Assembly (NCBI RefSeq): GCF_000703165.1
Contig: NZ_JNLQ01000002.1
Coordinates: forward strand, 2,728,001-2,792,000
Direction of reading: 5' to 3'
Source of the DNA: Butyrivibrio sp. AE3004
Lineage (GTDB): Bacteria > Bacillota > Clostridia > Lachnospirales > Lachnospiraceae
DNA length: 64,000 nucleotides
Shown here: positions 55,789 through 63,037 of the stretch, piece after piece
Position numbering within the stretch: the first letter of the stretch is position 1
Layout of the letters: every line of letters starts with the position of its first letter
Notes under the pieces: generated by a model
Told to the model about the DNA's origin: nothing
Database searches by the model: none
What the model saw: the letters and a program-made list of their open reading frames with translations, nothing else
Position numbers and translations under genes: made by a program

Positions 55789-56856
55789 TTATTTACTACT
55801 TTTTTCAATAGCTTCCCAGAGTCCGTTGATATATGCTGCTCCGAGTGCTCTGTCATAAAGACCATAGCCGGGCATTGCCTTTTCTCCCCAGATCATACGT
55901 CCATGGTCGGGACGGATAGGTCCTGTAAATCCGATATCATATAGTGCTTTAACAATCTCATACATATCAAAGCTTCCATCGCTTGAAAGATGCGCAGCTT
56001 CCTCAAAATCAGTAGGAGAATTGAACTTAAGATTACGAACATGTGCAAAATGAATTCTTCCCTTGAGGCTTCTTATCATATCAGGTAAGTCATTCTCTAA
56101 GTTTGTTCCATAAGAGCCTGAGCAGAAGGTAACACCGTTATGCGGATTATCAACCATCTTCATCATGCGATGGATGTTTTCCTTATTGATGATGATTCTA
56201 GGAAGTCCGAATACCGGCCATGCGGGATCATCTGGATGTATAGCCATGTTTATGTCGTACTTATCACATACAGGCATTATTTTCTCAAGGAAATACTTCA
56301 AATTCTCAAACAGATCCTCATCTGTAATATCCTTGTACTCCTCGAAAAGCTCCTTTACATGAGCAAGTCTGTCAGGTTCCCATCCCGGCATAACAGAGCC
56401 GTTTGTGTCACCTGCGATTGAATTAAACATTTCCTCGGGAACCAGTGCATCAACAGCTTCCTGAGTATATGCAAGAACTGTTGAGCCATCAGGTCTTTTT
56501 CTTGCAAGCTCGGTACGTGTCCAGTCAAATACAGGCATGAAGTTGTAACATACCATGTGAATGTCCTCTTCACCGAGGTTCTTAAGAGTCTCGATATAGT
56601 TATCTATAAGCTGGTCACGGCTGGGCTTTCCAAGCTTAATGTCCTCATGAACGTTAACGCTCTCAATGCCTGCTACCTTGAGTCCTGCTGCCTCAACTTC
56701 TGCCTTCATTGCCTTTATTCTCTCACGGCTCCACACTTCACCCGGCTTTGTATCATAAAGTGTTGTAATAACTCCCTTTACTCCGGGAATCTGTCTTATC
56801 TGCTCAAGTGTTACGGTGTCAAAATCCTTTCCGTACCATCTAAGTGTCATTTCCAT
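55789..56856 (-). CDS. uxuA: Mannonate dehydratase
   Basis: 355 aa from ATG 56856, the family start (MEMTLRWYGKDFDTVTLEQI), with CGGAGG 12 bases upstream; a longer frame to 56904 has no site. Metal-binding text CSGSYGTNLENDLPD, FAHVRNLKFN and IRPDHGRMIWGE is present. It removes water from D-mannonate to give KDG. A 129-base gap separates it from uxuB. Confidence 0.95.
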   Translation of the reverse strand: MEMTLRWYGKDFDTVTLEQIRQIPGVKGVITTLYDTKPGEVWSRERIKAMKAEVEAAGLKVAGIESVNVHEDIKLGKPSRDQLIDNYIETLKNLGEEDIHMVCYNFMPVFDWTRTELARKRPDGSTVLAYTQEAVDALVPEEMFNSIAGDTNGSVMPGWEPDRLAHVKELFEEYKDITDEDLFENLKYFLEKIMPVCDKYDINMAIHPDDPAWPVFGLPRIIINKENIHRMMKMVDNPHNGVTFCSGSYGTNLENDLPDMIRSLKGRIHFAHVRNLKFNSPTDFEEAAHLSSDGSFDMYEIVKALYDIGFTGPIRPDHGRMIWGEKAMPGYGLYDRALGAAYINGLWEAIEKSSK

Positions 56857-57195
56857 AATTCTGTATAACCTCCGATTTTTGTTTTCCCATGACTTCCTGA
56901 ACACAAAATGAAAATGCGTTCAAAAATCTATAAATTATTGATCATTTCTAAAAAACAACTAAATTTCTTTTCTGACTTACTCCTCTATAAATACATGTTT
57001 TTGTATGACTCATGCAGGTCTGCTGCCGGAATTATTATTCAATCATTTAATCGAGTTAATATAAAATAATCCGGGGTACGACTCATTCTTCCGTCTTGCA
57101 GAATGACAATTTATTCTGCGTAAAAAAACGATGCATTTGATGACAACAGCACTACATTTAAGAAACTATGTCCGGCATCTGTATATGAGAAAGCT
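56857..57195 (-). other. 339-bp gap between eda and uxuA
   Basis: AT-rich on the uxuA side. Near eda there is a weak inverted repeat TCATTCT...AGAATGA (57083-57108) without a T-run. No ORF. It may hold a second promoter for the uxuA-uxuB-uxaC-kdgK block, but I cannot point to one with confidence. Confidence 0.4.
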
Positions 57196-57837
57196 TCAGC
57201 CTCTGATTTCTTTAACAATATCTGCTGCTTCTCTGGTAAGTTTCTCAACTGTATCAAAATCTCCTGCCTTGATAAGATCTCCCTTTACCATCCAGGTTCC
57301 ACCGCAGGCAACTATTTTTTTAAATCCAAGATAGTCTCTTACGTTATCTTTATTTATTCCGCCTGTAGGCATAAATTTAAGCTTTGTATATGGTGCTGCG
57401 CATGCCTTTATCATTGAAAGTCCGCCTGCAGGTTCAGCAGGGAAAAACTTTACAAAATCAAGTCCGAGTTCCATTGCCTGCTCCATCTCACTGGGAGTCT
57501 GAACACCGGGAGTTACAGGGTAGCCCTTCTCCAGACAATGCTTCACTACAGTAGGATTAAAACCGGGTGCAACTATAAACTTTGCACCTGCTGCCATTGC
57601 TCTGTCTGCCTGTTCGCAGGTAAGTACTGTGCCTGCTCCAACAAGCATTTGGGGAAAATCCTTCGAAAGAATTTTTATGACCTCTTCTGCCGCATCTGTT
57701 CTGAATGTAACCTCTGCTGCAGGAAGACCGCCCTTCATAAGTGCCTCTCCAAGCGGGTGTGCATCCTTTGCATCCTCTAATACCACAACCGGAATGATTC
57801 CGATCTTTTCAAATTTTTCTTTTATTTCCTCAAACAT
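57196..57837 (-). CDS. eda: KDPG/KHG aldolase
   Basis: 213 aa, the normal size. LVGAGTVLTCEQADRAMAAG, FIVAPGFNP and the Schiff-base Lys in FVKFFPAEPAGG, then FMPTGGI. It splits KDPG into pyruvate and glyceraldehyde-3-phosphate and ends the hexuronate route. First gene of the minus-strand pathway block, preceded by AAGGAG and a multi-hairpin leader. Confidence 0.95.
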   Translation of the reverse strand: MFEEIKEKFEKIGIIPVVVLEDAKDAHPLGEALMKGGLPAAEVTFRTDAAEEVIKILSKDFPQMLVGAGTVLTCEQADRAMAAGAKFIVAPGFNPTVVKHCLEKGYPVTPGVQTPSEMEQAMELGLDFVKFFPAEPAGGLSMIKACAAPYTKLKFMPTGGINKDNVRDYLGFKKIVACGGTWMVKGDLIKAGDFDTVEKLTREAADIVKEIRG

Positions 57838-57860
57838 GCCTATTCTCCTTCCACCAAAAT

Positions 57861-57923
57861 CCTCATCCCATCTCTAAAAACTTCCCCAAAAGGGGATCAG
57901 TCAGCATACGCTGACCGATGAGG
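57861..57923 (-). promoter_or_regulatory. Nested-hairpin leader of eda
   Basis: On the minus strand CCTCATC (57923-57917) pairs with GATGAGG (57867-57861), enclosing GTCAGC-GTAT-GCTGAC (57915-57900) and CCCC-TTTT-GGGG (57895-57884), the latter followed by AAGTTTTT. The ribosome binding site lies right after the outer stem. It could be an attenuator or ligand-binding leader; I recognise no known class. Confidence 0.5.
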
Positions 57924-57967
57924 TATTCCTGACTGTTACATAATACCTTTCCATATCCTCAAATCCC

Positions 57968-57983
57968 ATTGTAACGTTTGCCA
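57968..57983 (-). promoter_or_regulatory. Possible LacI-family (KdgR-like) operator upstream of eda
   Basis: Minus strand TGGCAAACGTTACAAT has the AAACGTT core with imperfect dyad symmetry (GGCAAACGTTACAA). LacI-family regulators of KDG-induced genes in Firmicutes use such sites. It lies about 130 bases before eda. Confidence 0.35.
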
Positions 57984-58020
57984 CTCGCATTGCAAAAATT
58001 GCTATGTTGTGCTAATTTCA

Positions 58021-58060
58021 GCATCCATAGTGGAGTTTTTTTATAGTAATTACAGAGTAA
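58021..58060. repeat. Short repeat, copy B
   Basis: GCATCCATAgtGGAGtt plus a following T-run matches copy A at 51452-51474 with four differences over the first 17 bases. As at copy A, it directly adjoins a terminator whose T-run overlaps its right end. Confidence 0.5.
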
Positions 58061-58065
58061 TTTTT

Positions 58066-58101
58066 TATAAAAAAATGGCTGCTGCATATCCTGCAACAAC
58101 C
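58066..58101 (-). terminator. Intrinsic terminator of the DNA glycosylase gene
   Basis: On the minus strand GGTTGTTGCA pairs (with wobbles) with TGCAGCAGCC around a five-base loop and is followed by ATTTTTTTATA. It lies 58 bases after the stop codon. Confidence 0.75.
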
Positions 58102-58159
58102 ATCAATGATTAAAAATCAGACCTAGTTCCTCTGTCACCAATGCCATAAAACACGGTTC

Positions 58160-58639
58160 TCAATTATCCAAAATCACACGCCATTCTTCTAAGAGTCTGT
58201 CGAAGCTCCACATTGCATTTGCCGGACTCGTGGAAGGAAGGCATATAGCTTTTCTTCCTATTGTTTTCTCAATATATTTTTTATAATATTTCTCAGCTGT
58301 TTTTCCATTAACATAAATAGCCTTGATCTGTGCATTATCAAGTATGACAGAAAGATCATTCGCCACCACATTTTTTATTGATGAATCAGAGGAACCTTCA
58401 ATATCACACTGTGCTATTACATCCCAAACTGCTAAATGATTTTTAAGCAAGAGAGCTTTCTTTTCTTCTATATTGGTCGGAATCTCCTCATCATATAACG
58501 ACGCTATGACCTTCCAGAACCTGTTTTGCGGATGCCCGTAGAAAAACATAGCCTCTCGTGATTTAACTGACGGAAAGCTTCCCAAAATCAATACTTCAGA
58601 TTCATTATTAAAAACAGGCTCAATAGGATGAATGATCAT
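58160..58639 (-). CDS. DNA-deoxyinosine glycosylase of the uracil-DNA glycosylase superfamily
   Basis: 159 aa. LILGSFPSVKSREAMFFYGH then PQNRFWKVI is the signature of the hypoxanthine-DNA-glycosylase branch (UDG family 6), with the closing LPSTSPANAMWSFDRL motif near the C-terminus. It should excise hypoxanthine from deaminated adenine in DNA. GGAGG precedes the ATG. Gene order places it after the XRE regulator gene with 113 bases between. Confidence 0.85.
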   Translation of the reverse strand: MIIHPIEPVFNNESEVLILGSFPSVKSREAMFFYGHPQNRFWKVIASLYDEEIPTNIEEKKALLLKNHLAVWDVIAQCDIEGSSDSSIKNVVANDLSVILDNAQIKAIYVNGKTAEKYYKKYIEKTIGRKAICLPSTSPANAMWSFDRLLEEWRVILDN

Positions 58640-58752
58640 TCTTTGTTATCCTCCGGGATCATGCTGCCCTAAATACGATGTCTTAAATTTTCTTCTCTTG
58701 AGTTCCACCGCAACCAAGCAATTCAGTTGTATTGTCCATAACCGACTGTCTC

Positions 58753-59424
58753 CTATCCAAACAGCATGTCCGCTGCCTTTTCCAGTTCCCTTCGTTCCTT
58801 GGAATCATCATATCCGCTTTCCTTGTCATCAATGCCCTTTACCGGATCGATTGAAAACAGGCCATCACGGTTACAGTAAAAGAAGATTCTTCTGACTTCC
58901 TTGATCTTAAACCGTGCCTCAGCACCTCCCTCCGGATAAAGCTTTACTATCTGCATATCACCGGATGAAGCCGCCGCCACAAACGAAATATAATGCTCCT
59001 TCGTCATGCTGTGGTCAATCCGCACATAGTATTCATCCTCAACGCGCTCGATGAAAACCATGTGATGCTCATCTGAATGCTCTGCCTCTAAAGGAATAAG
59101 CTGGATGCCATGACAATGAATCGCCACTTCGCCCATGCTGTGTATTACATTCCCACAGACCGGGCAGACATAAAATTTAGACCGCAGCATATTTGCGGAT
59201 ACATTCGCATTATGAATGGTATTGCCGGATATCAGCTCCGTAACTGAAATCTTAAATACCTCAGCTATAGGCTCCAGCAGGGTAATATCTGGAAGCCCTC
59301 TCGAAGTTTCCCATTTTGAGATGCTTTTATCAGTCACTCCCAACTTTTCAGCCAGCTGAAGCTGTGTCATCCTGTTCTTTTCCCGCAGTTCCTTAATCAC
59401 TGCACCTGTAACATATTGGTTCAT
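58753..59424 (-). CDS. XRE-family regulator with C-terminal zinc-ribbon/desulfoferrodoxin-like domain
   Basis: 223 aa from ATG 59424 (GGAGG upstream). The Cro/C1-type HTH is TQLQLAEKLGVTDKSISKWE at ~20-39. Residues ~85-200 include YVCPVCGNVIHSMGEVAIHC with a CxxC pair and a beta-rich region like the desulfoferrodoxin-type sensor seen in related regulators. Acidic C-terminus. Likely a repressor that senses metal or redox state; the target is not visible. Confidence 0.82.
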   Translation of the reverse strand: MNQYVTGAVIKELREKNRMTQLQLAEKLGVTDKSISKWETSRGLPDITLLEPIAEVFKISVTELISGNTIHNANVSANMLRSKFYVCPVCGNVIHSMGEVAIHCHGIQLIPLEAEHSDEHHMVFIERVEDEYYVRIDHSMTKEHYISFVAAASSGDMQIVKLYPEGGAEARFKIKEVRRIFFYCNRDGLFSIDPVKGIDDKESGYDDSKERRELEKAADMLFG

Positions 59425-59542
59425 ATTCGTTCTTACCTCCATGCACAGATTGTAAATCAGCACCATAAAATATGGTACCTACGGAGAGTAGAGTCGGACG
59501 GAATACCTTTCGGTTTTGCTTATTATCAGCCCGACAAATTTG

Positions 59543-59705
59543 CTATCGTAACTGCTTGATTTCATTTTGTAGATTTGCAAGAAACCTACCTGCATGGGCA
59601 CCATCCATCTGTGTATGATGGAATTGAAATGATATCGGCAGATAATATCGAAACAGCTTTTTTCTGTACCTTCCCCATATCATGAAGGGATTATTGATAA
59701 TGTCA
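59543..59705 (-). pseudogene. Chloramphenicol acetyltransferase-like C-terminal fragment
   Basis: The frame reads NNPFMIWGRYRKKLFRYYLP, then ISFQFHHTQMDGAHAGRF and LANLQNEIKQL before the stop. HHTQMDG corresponds to the CAT active-site HHxxxDG, which lies near the end of full proteins of ~215 aa. Only ~50 residues remain; upstream the frame enters unrelated sequence of the next fragment. Confidence 0.7.
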
Positions 59706-59990
59706 GCGGAAACATGAAAAGCAGCACGCCCGTCACCTTGTTCATCGTCGTATGCACCGCAACATATTTCTTCTGCATGGCATACCCGGAAAGAATGTTG
59801 ATTATCTTTATTAAAGCGATAACCGCCGTCCATGCATACAGCCATACCGAATTATCTATTACTGAAAGAATCTTTACCAGACAAACGGCCACAAATACAA
59901 AATCAGCGATTGAATCGAATCTCGATCCAAATTCACTGACTGAATTTGTTTTCCTCGCGATGATTCCATCGACCATATCCGATATTGATT
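59680..59990 (-). pseudogene. CDP-alcohol phosphatidyltransferase fragment
   Basis: The frame reads ISDMVDGIIARKTNSVSEF, then GSRFDSIADFVFVAVCLVKI. This is the complete family motif DGxxARx8Gx3Dx3D, followed by two or three hydrophobic segments up to PLTLSIIPS and a stop. The N-terminal membrane part (and a start) is gone, with a stop codon just before ISDM. Its 3' end is joined to the CAT fragment. Confidence 0.75.
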
Positions 59991-60139
59991 ACAGAATATA
60001 ACGCCCCATTAAACATCCCCGGGTACTTTGCTGTAAGTTCATTCCAGTAAACTTGTACTCTTTCTTCAATATCCTTAGGAAGCTCTCTTGCTGCAGTTTC
60101 TTATATTTTTAGCTCTTTTATTGGAATGATTTTAGTCAT
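59985..60139 (-). pseudogene. Nudix-protein N-terminal fragment with internal stop
   Basis: Minus strand: MTKIIPIKELKI, TAA, then ETAARELPKDIEERVQVYWN and ELTAKYPGMFNGALYSV. The YW-x2-L-x4-P-x-FNG text resembles the start of a group of Nudix-like hydrolases. The ATG at 60139 overlaps the HIT gene stop. After ~50 residues it runs into the phosphatidyltransferase fragment. Confidence 0.5.
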
Positions 60140-60626
60140 ATTTGTCTTCGCTTTCTATGTATTTCTTGATTTCTTCGGCAGTACTTATCACGTTTTCAAT
60201 ATCCGCATCAGAAGCATTATCTTTGGCAAAAGCATTGATATCACGCAGATACTGCAAACCATATCCGAATTTTTCCAGCATCCACTCCTGATTAGGAAAA
60301 ATCCATATATGAAAGTGCTTGGAGCGTTCTTCCTGCACCAAAGTAACAGTTTCAGCAATTTTCAGTTCCTTTAGAGCTCTTTCTGCAATTGCTATTGTAT
60401 TTCCTATCTCAGTTCTCTCGTCTGCAGTTAATTCCGCAAAAGACTGAATGTGTCTTTTACTTGTAATTATTAGAAAACCGGGAATTGGAATCTCCGGATC
60501 TGCCGCAAGAATAATTGACTCCCCATCATAAATAATTCCCCCGGGAAGATTCACCTCGCCACGCCCAATTGCGCATCCTACGCACTCAGACTTAATTTCA
60601 TTCCCTAATATATCTTTTCTGGTCAT
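60132..60626 (-). CDS. HIT-family nucleotide-binding protein
   Basis: 164 aa. HIT core with PGFLIITSKRHIQSFAEL and the histidine motif HFHIWIFP (~104-111). The family form is HxHxHxx; here the third His is Trp, as in some bacterial members, while the catalytic middle His is kept. Two N-terminal Cys (CVGC) may bind zinc. Probably a nucleotide hydrolase or transferase. A Nudix hydrolase gene lies 60 bases upstream. Confidence 0.82.
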   Translation of the reverse strand: MTRKDILGNEIKSECVGCAIGRGEVNLPGGIIYDGESIILAADPEIPIPGFLIITSKRHIQSFAELTADERTEIGNTIAIAERALKELKIAETVTLVQEERSKHFHIWIFPNQEWMLEKFGYGLQYLRDINAFAKDNASDADIENVISTAEEIKKYIESEDKYD

Positions 60627-60686
60627 AGCCTCCCCTTTGCATATTTGTTTTCATCTACAAGGATAAAGTATTCCCTTAGGGCAAGG

Positions 60687-61232
60687 TCAATACTCATAAA
60701 ACTGTAATGCAAAAAGGATTGCCAAAATAGCAATGCCATCCTTTGTCTGGTTGTTTCTAAGAAGCTCTTTCACCTCTGCAATTGGCATCCATACTTTATC
60801 TGCTACTTCATCAGTATCATTGATCCGTCCTTCAGAATCCACCTTAGCACCGAAAACATGCATCACCTGATCTGACATACCATTTGACGGATTCTGAGAG
60901 CACAAGAACTTAAGGTCTTTCACTGTGCATCCGGTTTCTTCCATAACCTCTCTTCTGGCAGCTTCTTCTATTGACTCTCCATCTTCTACTCCGCCCGCAG
61001 GAATTTCCCACTCCAGATGTCCCACAGTATATCGCATTTCTCTGATCATCAATATCTCATCTTTATCATTAAAGACAACTATTGAAACACCCTCATGATG
61101 GTGATGAATCTGGTGATATTTTTCAATGATATACCCACTTGGAAGCTTGACTTTATCTGTATATAACGAAAATATTCCACATTCATATACTTTGTTTCTA
61201 TCAAGCCTCTCCGGAAAGAGCTTATTATCCAT
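60687..61232 (-). CDS. Nudix hydrolase, ADP-ribose pyrophosphatase-like
   Basis: 181 aa. A perfect Nudix box GX5EX7REUXEEXGU is formed by residues ~80-102 (GGVEDGESIEEAARREVMEE, then TGC). The preceding EWEIPAGG is typical of ADP-ribose and nucleoside-diphosphate-sugar pyrophosphatases. It starts two bases after the methyltransferase-like gene ends, so the two are in one transcript. Confidence 0.9.
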   Translation of the reverse strand: MDNKLFPERLDRNKVYECGIFSLYTDKVKLPSGYIIEKYHQIHHHHEGVSIVVFNDKDEILMIREMRYTVGHLEWEIPAGGVEDGESIEEAARREVMEETGCTVKDLKFLCSQNPSNGMSDQVMHVFGAKVDSEGRINDTDEVADKVWMPIAEVKELLRNNQTKDGIAILAILFALQFYEY

Positions 61233-61234
61233 CC

Positions 61235-61798
61235 TTAACCCTCTCTCTTATAACAATGATAAAATGTGCTATCCATATCTACAGTAACAGAGCCATCTTT
61301 CAGCAACACAGTTTCAAAATATTTTTCTATAGCATCCCTGTTGTCCTCAAGATATTTCCCGCCCTCGGGGTATTTCATTTGCACTCTGTCAAAAAGAGCA
61401 TCTGTGCTATCGAATACTAATGGCCCCGGAAGCGCTATCTTTTCTACACTATCGAAGTTCTCTGATAAAAGCGCCTCAAACTCTGCGTCTGCCTGCCTTC
61501 TTTCTTGTCTCTTTTTAAGGGCAAAAGAAATATCAAGCCCCGCTTCAGTTAAACATTTTTCCCAGAAATCGTATTCCTTCACTGCTTCTCCGTAATGATT
61601 AACAGAGAACATACCACCTGGCGCCAGCACCTGTGCCACATTTTGGATAAAGTAAACATCATCATGCAGATAAGATAACAGATAATGCGCAATGATCTTT
61701 GAATACTTCTTCTCTCTTATCTTTTCCCACGCCTCATCTTTTTCAAGATTACTGAAAAAAATCTGAATATCAGATCCTTCAATTGGATGTATAACCAT
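61235..61798 (-). CDS. Methyltransferase-like protein lacking the SAM-binding motif I
   Basis: 187 aa from ATG 61798, preceded by GGGGAGG. The text YSKIIAHYLLSYLHDDVYFI then QNVAQVLAPGGMFSVNHYGE corresponds to motifs II-IV of a class I SAM methyltransferase, and the remainder to the C-terminal half. Motif I (GxGxG) and the first ~60-80 residues of the usual fold are missing, although the gene has a strong ribosome binding site. Either a truncated gene that re-acquired a start, or a specialised partner subunit. It lies right beside the tRNA-end site. Confidence 0.65.
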   Translation of the reverse strand: MVIHPIEGSDIQIFFSNLEKDEAWEKIREKKYSKIIAHYLLSYLHDDVYFIQNVAQVLAPGGMFSVNHYGEAVKEYDFWEKCLTEAGLDISFALKKRQERRQADAEFEALLSENFDSVEKIALPGPLVFDSTDALFDRVQMKYPEGGKYLEDNRDAIEKYFETVLLKDGSVTVDMDSTFYHCYKREG

Positions 61799-61861
61799 AA
61801 TTAAGCCTCCCCTTCCCCAATCCAACATATATGCACACTCTTTTATAGTACAAGATGGCAA

Positions 61862-61889
61862 CAAAAAAGAGAAGCATCACTGCTTCTCT
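61862..61889 (-). terminator. Strong intrinsic terminator after the tRNA 3' remnant
   Basis: On the minus strand AGAGAAGCA pairs with TGCTTCTCT around GTGA and is followed by TTTTTTGTTG. It directly follows the tRNA-like 3' end, as a tRNA terminator would. Confidence 0.85.
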
Positions 61890-61894
61890 CTTAC

Positions 61895-61916
61895 TGCCGG
61901 CGACCGGGGTCGAACT
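61895..61916 (-). other. tRNA 3'-end remnant, probable attachment site of an integrated element
   Basis: Minus strand GTTCGACCCCGGTCGCCGGC then A matches T-loop, T-stem 3' half, the acceptor 3' strand CGCCGGC and discriminator A of a tRNA. The matching 5' halves are absent: the expected T-stem ACCGG is replaced by AAAAG, and no GCCGGCG lies nearby. A break at the T-loop is where tyrosine integrases recombine. To its right lie repeated GGTACAAA words (61972-61992), as seen at element ends. Confidence 0.6.
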
Positions 61917-62095
61917 TTTAGTAGTCTCGCGAAACCGCAGAGAAAGGGGCTTCGCCGACCACGCCTCTTTTTTGTACCAAATTTGTACCAATTTCGTGTA
62001 GTAAAGGGCACTACCATTTACCGAATAAAAAATGTATTTTACATAGCCAAATAGCATATGTCGCAGTACCCTTTACATAAAACATTGCCTATAAT

Positions 62096-62431
62096 TTACT
62101 CAGCTACCCCATATATAACTTCGATATTTGTAGTCTCTATTTCAAGGCATTGTGCAGTAATTTCTCTGATCCTGCTTTTCATCTCAGCATCTTCAATGTC
62201 GTCTTTACTAACAATATAGATGCATGCTTCGCTTATACTATTATCATTAACATTGCAAGCCATATCCACCCGTATATTGGTAATATTATCATTATCCAGC
62301 GCCTTAATCTGCTTTTTCAACTCCATCTCTTTATTATGCAATTCGACAACTTCAGCTGACACCCCACTTTTCTCCGAAAACTCTCCTGAAACCATATGCG
62401 TCAACAGTGCTGAACAATGCCACAACAGCAA
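62096..62431 (-). CDS. Hypothetical protein, possibly the frame-shifted C-terminal part of the anti-sigma protein
   Basis: Up to 111 aa. A coiled-coil-like start (AEVVELHNKEMELKKQIKAL) is followed by an alpha/beta stretch (NITNIRVDMACNVND, then EACIYIVSKDDIEDAEMKSR and TNIEVIYG). No family assigned with confidence; it faintly recalls small sporulation-type extracytoplasmic domains. It overlaps the next gene by 80 bases in another frame and has no good ribosome binding site, so it may be its natural continuation after a frameshift. Confidence 0.45.
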   Translation of the reverse strand: MLLWHCSALLTHMVSGEFSEKSGVSAEVVELHNKEMELKKQIKALDNDNITNIRVDMACNVNDNSISEACIYIVSKDDIEDAEMKSRIREITAQCLEIETTNIEVIYGVAE

Positions 62432-62771
62432 TAAGTGTGACTATTATGACTGCAACACCAACTGCTATATTACGCTTTCTTCGTATTTCCTTGCTTATAG
62501 ATTTTATTATCCTCTGATCATGCCGGGATCTTTCAGCGGTATGTGTAGCCCCATCTTTAAGCTGACTATAGTATTTCTTGCAATCTTCACATTCAGCTAT
62601 ATGATTTTCGACTATTTCTTTAAGATAAAAAGAAAAAATGAAAGAAAGAACAGCGTGCCCACAACGTTGTCTCTTTCCAATAACATGCAAAATAAGAAAT
62701 GCAACTAATAACACTAAAACATATGGTACATAACCACTAAGAAGATGCTGCCTACTCAACTCCCAATCCAT
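62352..62771 (-). CDS. Probable anti-sigma factor with zf-HC2-like zinc finger and membrane segment
   Basis: 139 aa. VENHIAECEDCKKYYSQL (~52-69) is the HxxxCxxC end of a zf-HC2 anti-sigma zinc finger. A membrane segment NIAVGVAVIIVTLIAVVALF follows. The N-terminus (LSGYVPYVLVLLVAFLILHV) is an odd extra hydrophobic stretch. The gene lies 117 bases downstream of a sigma-like C-terminal fragment, which supports a former sigma/anti-sigma pair. It ends inside the overlapping frame of the next entry. Confidence 0.55.
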   Translation of the reverse strand: MDWELSRQHLLSGYVPYVLVLLVAFLILHVIGKRQRCGHAVLSFIFSFYLKEIVENHIAECEDCKKYYSQLKDGATHTAERSRHDQRIIKSISKEIRRKRNIAVGVAVIIVTLIAVVALFSTVDAYGFRRVFGEKWGVS

Positions 62772-62887
62772 AATTTTTTTCCTGGTAATAATCCTATATT
62801 ATTTTAATTAAAGCCCTTGTATTCCTCAGTTTTATTTTGATTATGAAATTGGCGGTGCCATTTTGGCACCACAGATCATAAATGTTC

Positions 62888-63037
62888 TTATACAATTTTA
62901 CCATCATTCATCCCATCACGAAGAGTCTTAAGCGCCCCTCTCTCGATTTCCTCAATAAACTTCTCCGTCATGTTAAAGAATGCAGCTGTCTCACTTATAG
63001 TCTTACATTCCATCAATAGCTTCAAAAGCCTATAAGA
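62888..63037 (-). pseudogene. C-terminal fragment of a sigma-70 region 4-like protein
   Basis: Open minus-strand frame too short for standard ORF lists: RLLKLLMECKTISETAAFFN, then MTEKFIEEIERGALKTLRDG and a TAA stop. The pattern T-x-E-x-A-x4-M-x5-IEE-x3-ALK-x-LR fits the region 4 HTH of sigma-70 proteins. The upstream part is replaced by the transposase-derived ORF. About 49 codons remain. Confidence 0.55.

Larger units (their letters stand above)
57838..58159 (-). other. 322-bp gap upstream of eda: leader structure, possible operator, repeat copy B
   Basis: From eda outward: ribosome binding site, a nested-hairpin leader (57861-57923), a LacI-like half-palindrome (57968-57983), the short repeat shared with 51.4 kb, and the terminator of the DNA glycosylase gene. 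No ORF. Confidence 0.6.

Noticed and set aside
61895..61990. Complete tRNA gene
   Set aside because: Only the 3' third can pair; the T-stem partner, anticodon arm and 5' acceptor strand are absent.
61779..62057. 92-codon minus-strand ORF across the tRNA end
   Set aside because: Runs through the terminator and the tRNA remnant, overlaps the true start of the methyltransferase-like gene, and has no family resemblance.
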